Of a stretch of DNA of 64,000 nt, positions 1 to 9,010 are shown one piece after another. The number at the start of each line of letters is the position of its first letter. Within the stretch, counting starts at the first letter, position 1. This DNA comes from Ligustrum vulgare (lineage: Eukaryota > Streptophyta > Magnoliopsida > Lamiales > Oleaceae), in the NCBI GenBank assembly GCA_963555705.1, contig OY743190.1, positions 18,545,491 to 18,609,490 on the forward strand, in the 5' to 3' direction. The notes under the pieces are model-generated. The model did not search any database. It was not told the DNA's origin and was given only the letters and a program-made list of their open reading frames with translations. A program made the translations under genes and the position numbers.

Positions 1-424
1 TGAATATTTTATTATTGTGTATATCTTCATAATAATTATATATAACAGAAATGAAAGAGGTTGTATATAGGGAAATGGAAAAAAAAAAGATATAGAAAAC
101 AAAAATGAATCAACAAATTCTGAAAAAGCGAAAAAGGAAAAATAACTGGATTTCCAGTGTAATTAGGCGGCGGGAAATAGAAGTCATGTAAACACAACAA
201 ATATTGAAGACTATAAGTAGACGTCGGCGATTTTGAAAATAATAAATAAATATTGAAGGTCCAACTATTTTTAAAGTGGGTTTTGAAGTTGATTATTGAA
301 TAGGGGATATAAGTAGTGTGAACATGATAAATATTGAAGTCCCAAAAAAATGGAAAAATAAATAAATAAAATCTGCACATAGTACAAGAGTTTTGAAGGG
401 AAAAAGGGAAGTTGACTGAGGTTG

Positions 425-452
425 ACTCAGCTACTTTTATATATTATATAGA
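425..452 (-). repeat. Helitron-like 5' terminus, copy 1
   Basis: Read on the minus strand this begins TCTATATAATATATAAAAG, the TC plus AT-rich start typical of plant Helitrons, and the base before it is compatible with A/T insertion. The same 28 bases recur at 1513-1540 with one difference. No CTRR/hairpin 3' end was recognised, so the element's extent is unknown. Confidence 0.4.
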
Positions 453-1512
453 TAGATTCGATAATCATAAAAAAAGAAAAAAAAATACTAAAATTATGAG
501 ATTGACAATGATGCATCAAATTCATAATATTATAGGTTTTTGCAATAATTATACAACGTAATTGTTTTTTTTAATGAAAAATATAATATAACATTGATCA
601 TCTCAATTTTTCAGTTAAGTAAATTGAGATACAATTTACTTATTGTTGTAGAAATTTAAAAATCATAAATATTGAATTAAAATATAACAATTAATATCAT
701 GTCATAGTTAATTATTTTTTAAAATTTAGACTTAACAATTATGACAAAAAAACCATTAATAACTATATAATTTCAAAATAATATAAATAAATCTGTTAAC
801 CGTTAATGTGAAAAATGTGATATGAGACTTTCTAGAATAAAAAATCATATAATGATTAAATGTAATTGTAAATAAAATTATTTTGATAAATAATCTGATA
901 TAGAAAAGAAGGTTATTATGTATATATACCGAAGAACTTAAAAGTATGACTATTTAAAATGAAATTTAATACAACTTGATTAAATATTCGATATAAATGT
1001 AAATGAAAATTTGACATTGGATTTGTATGACCGAACGAAATTATTCATCCATAAGATTGAGACCAATAAAATATCACATTATTACAAAAAAATTATTTAC
1101 GTATTAAAAGTAACTTTCTATAAAAATACTAATTAATTTAATAGAACGCAATACAAAGGAACTCGAATTTTTAGATGTACTAAATAACTAAAAAAAAAAA
1201 GATTATTTATAAAAAAGTTTTATATGATAATATTTATTTAGTATTAGATGCGTAATACAATTTCGATATAATTTTGAACTGAAAATTTTACATTGAATTT
1301 GTATGAGTACATACAAATACTTATTTGTAAGATTCAAAACATTAAATGATTAGAATAATTTTATGAAAATGGAGTTTTAAACACAAATAACCAAATATAA
1401 ATAAGTGAAAAAAATTCTTTATAAAAATACTTAAGTGGAATTAGTAGTGTGAACACAATAAAAGCTGAATTTTTGAGTGTGAACACAATAAAAGCTGAGT
1501 TTTCCCGCCAAA

Positions 1513-1540
1513 ACTCAGCTGCTTTTATATATTATATAGA
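1513..1540 (-). repeat. Helitron-like 5' terminus, copy 2
   Basis: This is the second copy of the terminus at 425-452 in the same orientation. Next to it is a short inverted repeat in which AACTCAGCT is repeated around TTTTCCCGCC. Two like-oriented ends about 1.09 kb apart suggest two related insertions or a tandem one. Confidence 0.4.
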
Positions 1541-1689
1541 TTACTTTTATAGGGAGACCTTAAATTTTTAAAATAATTATTAATAAGATTAATAAACTAG
1601 TATGAGATACTAATTAAATCTAGTTCTTAGAAATAAAATAAACATGTAGACTTTATTTTATTATGATTTATCTACCAAAGATATATTAA

Positions 1690-1857
1690 TTAGATTTTCT
1701 TAAATGGTTGGTGTCCTAAATACTCCTTTGGAGGTTCTTCTCTCTCCGGGGCCTGGAATTCAATTCCTTCTTCAGTGAACCAAACTCTTTCATAATTTGC
1801 AGCTTTTGGGCTTCTGTTCAAGTGTTATGATCGTTTGAGAAGGGAGAAGGAAAAACG
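1690..1857 (-). pseudogene. 3' coding remnant of an interrupted host-like gene
   Basis: On the minus strand a frame runs out of element A and ends at a TAA (1690-1692). It reads through ...KAANYERVWFTEEGIEFQ... and ...PKEYLGHQPFKKI, with ordinary amino-acid composition and many Glu/Pro/Lys. It contains one in-frame TAA at 1825-1827. The frame is continuous with the one at 10527-10652 on the far side of element A, so the two look like one coding region split by the insertion. I do not recognise the protein family. The internal stop and the degenerate exon at 10889-11038 argue for a pseudogene, but an unrecognised intron near 1825 is possible. Confidence 0.5.
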
Positions 1858-2766
1858 ACCTGATATCTCGCGATGAGAGATATCCCCGCAAGTGTACGGG
1901 TCGTGAGAAGTAATAAAGTGGACCTAAGAGTCCGGATTATCGTCCCACGAGGACTGCTATTAAGTACCGAAATGTGTTAGTTCCTAACTCTATTTGAACG
2001 GGCGAATTTGTTTGAGATTGTTAACTACAACTAAAGAATTAAACTAAAGAAATAAAATTGCGAAATTGCTTTTGTTTTTAAATACAATTGTAAAGTAGTT
2101 GGGAATCCCGATTTCACCTAGCCAATTATATTAACTCCAATTAAAGTTTTATTTCCTAATTATGCATTCGATCGAATTCACTAATTTAAATTGAAATTCC
2201 TCTTTCGAGTTTAAATCAATTCTACCTAAATAAGTCAACCATGTATCTCTACAGATGGTCCGAATATTCCTTATCTAGATGCATAACACACAAGAATTCA
2301 CACACGACCGCAATAATAACACGAGTATATCTCTATCTCTTGTTCAATTACTAGATTTATTACCACGTTCTAAATTATTAACTCACCTCTCGAATTATGG
2401 AAATAACTCAATAAATCATGAATTGGTGATCAAGCAATTCAAGCATTAAGAACAATAATAAATCAATACATGCAACAAAACATTAAAACAACGGAATTTG
2501 GAATTAAAATAATCTGACTAGGCTACATCGTTCATCCCAACATAGAATTTAGTTACACATCATCAATAAATAACAAAAACAATAAAAATTAACGTTCATT
2601 AAAGATAATATAAAGAATGGAAATCTTGCACCAAGATTTGATTCTTCAGTTATCTTCAATTCACGCGCCTTTGCAATGCTTGATTCTCCAAGAATTTGAT
2701 GTTGAATTCTCTATTGTGGCTCGTTCTATGGAGAGGCAAAGGTCTGAATTTCGTGCCTCTTATGTT

Positions 2767-2777
2767 GTATATATAGG
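2767..2777 (-). promoter_or_regulatory. TATA box of the element A 3' LTR
   Basis: Minus-strand CCTATATATAC. The equivalent site in the 5' LTR is 9925-9935. It lies 88 bp downstream (element direction) of the palindrome array. No transcription start is directly visible. Confidence 0.55.
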
Positions 2778-2862
2778 TTTTGGAGAAAACCTAGGTCAAA
2801 AAGCCCAAAGCCTGTCAAAAATCGCTAGAAAAATCTGATCTGCGGCCTAGTCGAACAAGCGC

Positions 2863-2967
2863 GCGATCGCGCAGGCATAATGCCGGCGATCGCGTGGAAG
2901 ACCTTATAACTCTCGGGTTATAATTTACAACCATATCGCGATCGCTTGGTTTGTAACCAGCGATCGC
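2863..2967. promoter_or_regulatory. Palindrome array in the element A LTR (GCGATCGC x4)
   Basis: Four exact GCGATCGC palindromes start at 2863, 2886, 2938 and 2960, giving pairs spaced 23 and 22 bp. The spacers are themselves dyads (GGCATAATGCC; TGGTTTGTAACCA). Midway between the pairs sits an AT dyad, TTATAAC-6-GTTATAA, at 2904-2923. The identical array is at 10021-10125 in the other LTR. Its place upstream of the TATA box suggests a promoter-proximal element. Protein binding is inference. Confidence 0.7.
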
Positions 2968-3368
2968 GACTTCATCTTTCTTCCGGCTGTGCAAGTTAGT
3001 CCCTGACTTTTAATTGCACCTTTAGTCCTCAACTTTCAATTTTTGCAGTTTTGTCCCCAAACTTTATCTTCTTCTCGGTTTGACCATTTAAGCTCTTAAT
3101 TCATTCAATTAGGTCCTCCAACCTCTGATTTAGTCACTTTGGCACCAAGCATGTTTCCCGGTTGTTGTCACAAACTCCTCACTTGTCCAATTTAGCTCCA
3201 ATTAACATCCAATCGTGTCATTTTTCCATTAATTGCTTCATTCTTCTTCAATTGGGACATTTTCTGAAAAGTAAACAAATAAACATAAATTAAATAGAAA
3301 ATATTCCCAAACGATAATAATTAATCCTAATTTAGACATACAAATACGTGTATAAAATACGCTTATCA

Positions 3369-3407
3369 AATACCCCCAAACTAGAATTATTGTTCGTCCT
3401 CGAACAA
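3369..3407 (-). other. Polypurine tract and conserved dyad of element A
   Basis: On the minus strand AGTTTGGGGGTATT directly precedes the 3' LTR and fits a plus-strand primer tract. Just upstream lies the perfect dyad TTGTTCG-TCCT-CGAACAA (3390-3407), which recurs in element B (38062-38079) and, as ATTTCG-TCCT-CGAAAT, in element D (20225-20240). Confidence 0.75.
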
Positions 3408-3986
3408 TGTAAACTAAACTACAAAAATCAAAGAAATAAGAGAACAAATATTTTTGTTGTGTCAACATGTTTACCATATGCCTCCAAAGTCCAAACCAAT
3501 TTAAGCTTTAAGCAAGTGTCATGAACAACAATGCAAAATAATACCTAGTTATATTTGCCAGATTTTTAAGTGTGTGTGAATAGCCAATGTCAAACGCATA
3601 CTCATGCAAAAGATGTGCTCAACACTGTGTGGCTCATTATGCATAATCAAGCCAGAATCACATGTGGTCAATCTATGATTTCTAATGAAATTCCTTTCAA
3701 CGCTCATGGATGATCACCACTTTCTGCTTTTCTCTCTCATATCCCGAGTTTCTATATATGTGGGTTCTAAAAATATTCTTTGTTTTTTCCACGCAAGGTA
3801 GTCAGAATCAGAAATATGTGTGCATGACAAATCAAAAGAAAGCAGTCCCCAATTCTACAACCTCAACCACCACAACTCAGTCAACAAAGCTTATACCATA
3901 CAATAATTTTTTTATTGGACGACTTTTTCTTTTAATTATCCCCGTCTTTTACCATCTTTGTGCAGAACTTTTCATACTGGCTTTCT

Positions 3987-4250
3987 ATATGACCCCTGTA
4001 GCGGGCTTTCAGATCGGTAACTCCCAAACCAGTTGGCTTTAGGGTACCAGGTTCAAAGAACCCCTCAGACGTATTTGCCCGAGTCATAAAGGCTTAAACA
4101 GAAAAGTTAAAGATGTTATAATGTCTTATGTGTAAGTCCACTCTCCGTACTTGCTTTCTAATTGACCCCTGTAGCGAGCTTTAGGTCGATGACTCCCAAG
4201 CCAGTTGGCTTTAGGGCACCAGGTTTGAAAGACCCTTCAGAATTACTTCC
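3987..4250. repeat. Imperfect direct repeat in the element A interior
   Basis: Two copies of about 88 bp, 3987-4076 and 4163-4250, share GACCCCTGTAGCG, ACTCCCAA-CCAGTTGGCTTT and AGGGYACCAGGTT, separated by about 86 bp of unrelated sequence. The similarity is roughly 80% by eye. Function unknown. Confidence 0.7.
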
Positions 4251-5864
4251 TCGAGTCAAAAAGGCATTTGAAGAGCAGAATAAGACCTTCAGCATTTTTC
4301 TGTTTTTATGCTGGAAATGGTTTATACCCGTTGACCAAACTGTAATAACTAAAGTGAAAAACCAAGAACCACAGACCTCCAACCCGTCAATACACACAAA
4401 TTCCAACCATTTTACCCCCAAACTTGCCTTTTAGTATGATTGGTTCTAATTTAGGGGTGAGATGTCTAACGATCTAAGTTCAGGGCTTTTTGAGTCATTC
4501 CTAAGTTCAAATTGCATAAAACTTTGCCCCACATGCATTAAAAAACATCCCTCACACAAGCAATTATCCAACACTGGCTATGTGCGCAATAAGTATGAAT
4601 ATAGCAAAACATAACTAGTTCAAAATAAGTTCATGCTTTCATGTTGTCCACTTTTCAAGCATAAACACAATTTGATTCATACTATATCCTAGGCAATAAA
4701 CATGTCAACAAAGTTTTCAATTTTTTTTTAAATCCCAATAAAATCGAATGAATATAAAATGAATAAAGAATGTAATGAATTTTCACCCCCAAACTTGAAA
4801 TGAATATTGTCCTCAATGTTTATCAAAAAGATTCAATAATGTAAAACAAGACAAAGAAAAGAGAACGAGAACTTCCCAAGTGTAGATGATGTATTTCTTT
4901 TAAGCTTCCTGTAGCACTGCATTGGATGAATCCACCCTTTGTTTGTATTGTTCAAATTGGGTTGGCGTGTTTTGACTAGTGTTTTCCCTGCAAATAAGAA
5001 ATAATTAACATTAGAAGACATAAACACCAATAAGAAGAAATGGAAGTTCACTACCACACCCCCAAACTAAAGTTAAAGAAAAATTTTGAATTTTCAAAAT
5101 TGATCGACCACACACATTCAAGCCTTGACATCGCCTAGAAAAACATAAATTTTCCCGAGCCATCTTTTGATATGTTAAAGTTCATAGCATGGTCTACAAC
5201 ATATTAAAAATTCAGGCCTTTTGGAGCTCAATAGGGTCATGTAAAACTATGGCAGAGTTGGTGACGTGAGTGGATTTTCAGGTGCAATGGCCTGCAGTAG
5301 CCTAGCATTGAGGTTGCCATGGTGCTAAATTTGTTTTCATGAATTCTCTGAAATGAAGTGAACTAATTCATGAACTACACACATATTATCAATGAGAAAC
5401 ATATCATGAAGATAAATGCTCGGAAGGATGTCTCAAATTAGCACTAGAATGTCTTTGTGGCATTTCATCAAATACATGGTGTGCATTGCAAAAATCAAAG
5501 GGTATGCATAGGGTTGGAGGCATGAATGAACCCAAAATTTCTTGTCTACTAAACCACAAATCACAAACTCCAACCACTAACCTAAGCCCATTCTTCACAA
5601 TTCACAATTTCTAGGTAGAAGAACTTAAAGAGACATTCACAATTTTGACTAAAAATTGATTTAAGTGAAGAGATCATACCTTCGATTGGATTTTGAAGTC
5701 ATGTAAGCAATGATATTGATGCAACAAAGTGTTGATGACATGCACACAAGATGTAAGATCAAATACGAGGTGTTTAGAGGAGAGAAAACGAGTTTGCAAT
5801 GTTTAAAGTTGAAAGAATGAGGAAAAAACACTTAAACTGCCGAATTTGGTCCCAGTATAGCCAC

Positions 5865-5971
5865 GTGATCGCCTGGCTGAAGTGCCAGCGATCGCGTGGT
5901 TCAAGGTTTAAAAATCTGTTCATTTTTAAACGCAAACTCACGATCGCCATATCCTATTGGCACGCGATCGC
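5865..5971. repeat. Second palindrome array of element A, internal
   Basis: Octamers start at 5865 (GTGATCGC), 5888 (GCGATCGC), 5940 (ACGATCGC) and 5964 (GCGATCGC), giving pairs spaced 23 and 24 bp. In the centre is the perfect dyad TTTAAAAAT-6-ATTTTTAAA (5907-5930). Total span is 107 bp against 105 bp in the LTR array, with the same layout but different spacer sequence. It lies about 640 bp 3' of the protease stop. Confidence 0.7.
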
Positions 5972-6612
5972 TTAGTACACGGCAGTAATGAAATTTTTTC
6001 CTATTTTTTATTTTCAAAATCATTTTTATCCCACTAATCACTTCATGATCGATGCAATGATTGTCCAAACATTAACTTCATGATTCAAACTAGTGTGTGT
6101 GCGAGTTTGGAATGACGATAAAAACCTAGCCTAATGTAAACATTCAAAATCAAAAACATACATAAATATGCAATAATAGACTATTATGTACAAGTGCTCT
6201 TAACATGAAACATGCAAAACACTCAAACACATTTCCTACCACGCATATATCTAAAAATTTTAATACTAAAATAAATAATAAAAGCGTAATAAGTAAAAGG
6301 GAAGAAAAATTGGGTGGTCTCTCAACAAGCGCTCCGTTTATAGTCTCGAGCTCGACTTTTTGCACATTCAAATCATGGAGGTTTGAAAGATGATTTCACA
6401 GCCTTACACATCTTGCAATTTCCTGCCTTGCATATCTCCATTCGTTTTCTCACTTTCTTGAATTCTAAAGACTCACTTTTAACTAATTGTTGAGGGAAGT
6501 TAGGCTTTTCTTCCTTCTTGTCCCTCCATCCATCTTTAGCCTTTATGAACTCATATTTTGTGCTTAGCTCCTCCTCAATATTAATACCCTGCTTGGTCTT
6601 TTCTTCTGATTT

Positions 6613-7080
6613 CTAGACCACCCCCTCCACCTTGAAGCAACTTTCTTTTAGAACTTCAAGGTCTTGCCTTGGCTTGATACTGAAAGTTACTTGCTCCTTC
6701 TTGACCCTAAAAATGATTTCTCCCTTTTCAATGTCGATTAAGGCTCTTCCAGTAGCCAGGAAAGGCCTTCCAAGAATGAGGGGCATTTGAGTGTCCTCTT
6801 CCATGTCCAGGATCACAAAGTCGGCTGGGAAGAAAAATTTGTCTACTTTTACTATCACGTTCTCAACAATCCCATATGGATATTGGATTGATCTGTTCGC
6901 CAGCTTCAGTGTGATATTGGTTGGTTTAGGCTCCCCCAAACCAAGTTTCCTGTACACAGACAAAGGCATTAAATTAACATTGGCCCCTAGATCACACAAA
7001 ACATTATCAAAACTGAAATTACCAATAATGCAAGGGATAGAGAAACTCCCTGGATCGGTCAATTTTTGTGGTAATTTCTT
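6613..7080 (-). pseudogene. Retroviral-type aspartic protease of element A
   Basis: This is the 3' part of the gag-pro frame. The frame reads ...LTDPGSFSIPCIIG, then the catalytic region CDLGANVNLMPLSVYRKLG (DLGA active-site motif, as in Athila-type proteases), the flap-side PADFVILDM and the conserved LILGRPFLATGRALIDI. The protease would cut the Gag precursor and act in virus-like particles. It is in the same frame as the gag segment 7081-7266 and is cut off from it only by the TAA at 7081-7083, where relatives have a Gln codon, so CAA-to-TAA is the simplest explanation. The frame stops after KVEGVV and no reverse transcriptase follows. A downstream ATG at 7062 would give 149 residues. Confidence 0.85.
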
Positions 7081-8866
7081 TTAAAGTATGGCGCTGCACT
7101 CCTCACTCAGTGCTACTATTTCATTATCAACCAATTTCCTTTTATTTGACAGCATCTCTTTCATGAATTTCAAGTAGAGCGGCATTTGAGCCAATGCTTC
7201 AGCAAAAGGAATATTAATGTGCAGTTTCTTGAATATTTCCAAAAATTTTCCAAACTGCTGCTCCAAGCTTTATCAATCTTTGTGGATAAGGAACTAGGGG
7301 TACATATTCCTTTACTGGAGGTCGAACTCGAACTTCTTCTTCTACTTTTTCTTGAGTTTCTGCAGTTGATCCCTGCTCCTTTTCACTTTTCTGTTCTTCC
7401 ACCACATTTTTCTTTTGGTTCTTCTGCTTTTCATAATCCTCTACAGTCACTTCAGATAGCTGAACCCCGCTCCTCGTTGTTATTGCATTAACATGCTCAC
7501 GAGGGTTCATTTCAGTGTTGCTTGGTAACTGTCCTGGCTGTCTTGTTGAGCTGCTAGCTGACAGCTCTCCCATTTGTTTCTTAAAATTTTTTATTTCAAC
7601 AGCTTGATTCATTATCTCACCATTCTGACTCTTGACCAGCTGAATTAACTCTTCTATGTTCTCGGATATGTTTTTCTGAGATTGTTGCTGTTGCTGTTGT
7701 TGAAATCCAGGCAGCCGCTGAACATTCTGATTGTAAGACCATGAAAAATTTGGGTGATTCTTCCATTCTGGATTGTAAGTTTGTGAATATGGACCACCCT
7801 GCTGCCTGTTTCCTACGAAGTTGACCTGTTCTGGGTTTGATTGATTATGGTGAAGTGGGCAGAAATTTATCGCATGATTTTTGAAACAAAACTCACACAA
7901 AGTTGTATGAACTGAATTTACTGGCTGCACACCCATACTGTCGATTTTCTTCGTTAAAGCATCCAGCTTAGCATTTAATGCTGTAATCTCATTAACTGCA
8001 ACAATTCCTCCAGAATTTGGTGTAGATCTATCTGAGTACCACTGGTAACTGTTCGCAGCCATCTTCTAAAAAATCTCAGAAGTTTCTTCATATGTCATAT
8101 CCATTACTGATCCTCCAGCTGCTGAGTCAGCGTACTTTTTATTCTCATTCGTCAACCCATTGTAGAATGTCTGGACTAAGATCCAATCTGCGATTCCATG
8201 GGTAGGACACTGTCTGATAAGCTCATTGAACCTTTCCCAAGCTTCAAAAATGGATTCCCCTGGCTGTTGACTAAAGGACAGAATTTCACGCCTTAGCTTT
8301 GACATGCGGCCAGGTGGGAAAAATTTATCTACAAATTTCTGGCTCATAAGTTCAAAAGTGGTGATTGTGTGTAAGGGCAAAGAGTAAAACCAGGCTTTTG
8401 CTTTGTCCGCCAAAGAGAATGAGAATAGCTTTAATTTCACGGCATCCTCTGAAACTCCATTCATGCGTTGCATATCACATAGTTCCAAAAATGTCCTAAA
8501 GTGCGCATGAGGATCTTCAGATGGCAATCCATGAAAAACGCACGAATTTTGGATCAAGGATATCAAGGAAGTCTTGATCTCGAAATTATTAACTCGGATT
8601 GCAGGAGGTACAATGCAGGTTCCAATGTTCCCCACAGGAGGAACCATGTAGTCTCGCAAAACACGCCTTCCATGATTTGGTTGCCGTCCATTCACAGCTG
8701 CTGGCAGATTTTGTTGATTTCCCTGATTATTTTGAATTATGTCATCCGTCATGGCTAAGTCTGTTTGTTGATTCGCTTCCAACTGTTGTCTACGCCTCTG
8801 TCGAAAGGTTCGTTCAATTTCTGTATCAAAAGGAGGCAAATCAAATGACTTAGTCCTTCTTAACAT
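7081..8866 (-). pseudogene. Gag of element A, broken by one frameshift and stops
   Basis: Gag forms the capsid/nucleocapsid of the retrotransposon particle. The first segment (8866-8066, 266 codons) holds the capsid-like retrotransposon gag domain (LKLFSFSLADKAKAWFYSLP; LSFSQQPGESIFEAWERFNE). It ends at TAG 8066-8068. The same frame resumes immediately (8062-7214, 282 codons) with MAANSYQWYSDR, a zinc-knuckle-like CEFCFKNHAINFC, and a Gln-rich stretch. Near 7260 a frameshift moves coding to the frame of 7266-7081 (FGKFLEIFKKLHINIPF...NKRKLVDNEIVALSEE), which ends at TAA 7081. The segment order is that of Athila-type gag. Three lesions make it non-functional unless the TAG is read through. There is nothing to support a host role. 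Confidence 0.85.
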
Positions 8867-8986
8867 AAATTAAAGAAAACTAAAATTAAAAGCAAAAACT
8901 GAAAAACAATATAAAAATAAAAATAAGCAAAATAAATTTCAAAGTAAAATAAGAACTAATGGGTATCGATATTAATATAAAAACAG

Positions 8987-9004
8987 TCCCCGGCAACGGC
9001 GCCA
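8987..9004 (-). other. Primer-binding site of element A, tRNA-Asp
   Basis: The plus strand TCCCCGGCAACGGCGCCA equals the 3' end of plant tRNA-Asp(GTC) including CCA, so the element's sense strand is complementary to it over 18 bases. It lies 6 bp inside the 5' LTR, the same spacing as in element B. Confidence 0.9.
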
Positions 9005-9010
9005 AAAACT

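Larger units (their letters stand above)
1..1689. other. AT-rich non-coding stretch with Helitron-like ends
   Basis: No convincing coding frame. The stretch is very AT-rich with many poly-A/T runs. It holds two Helitron-like 5' termini (listed separately) and a 22-base tandem duplication around 1447-1500 that begins GTGTGAACACAATAAAAGC. Otherwise nothing is supported. Confidence 0.6.
1858..3368 (-). repeat. LTR of element A (3' LTR)
   Basis: Matches 9016-10526 almost base for base. Read on the minus strand it starts TGATAAGCGTATTTTATAC and ends GCGAGATATCAGGT, losing the last five bases (GAACA) present in the other LTR. It contains a TATA box at 2767-2777 and the GCGATCGC palindrome array at 2863-2967. 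A short antisense frame at 2617-2838 is present in both LTRs and is not considered a gene. Confidence 0.93.
3408..6612 (-). other. Non-coding interior of element A, 3' of protease
   Basis: About 3.2 kb between protease and polypurine tract, where a full Gypsy element would carry reverse transcriptase, RNase H and integrase. None of their motifs is recognisable in any frame. The stretch holds an imperfect direct repeat (3987-4076 and 4163-4250) and the internal palindrome array (5865-5971). Short frames here have no recognisable motif. Confidence 0.7.

Noticed and set aside
1706..1713. GTTGG followed by TG as a possible left target duplication of element A
   Set aside because: It matches the right flank GTTGG (10527-10531), but lies about 150 bp outside the LTR edge and inside a coherent coding frame; chance agreement of five bases is likely.
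2617..2838. 73-codon frame, identical at 9775-9996
   Set aside because: It lies antisense in both LTRs of element A; duplication reflects the LTR pair, and no motif is visible.
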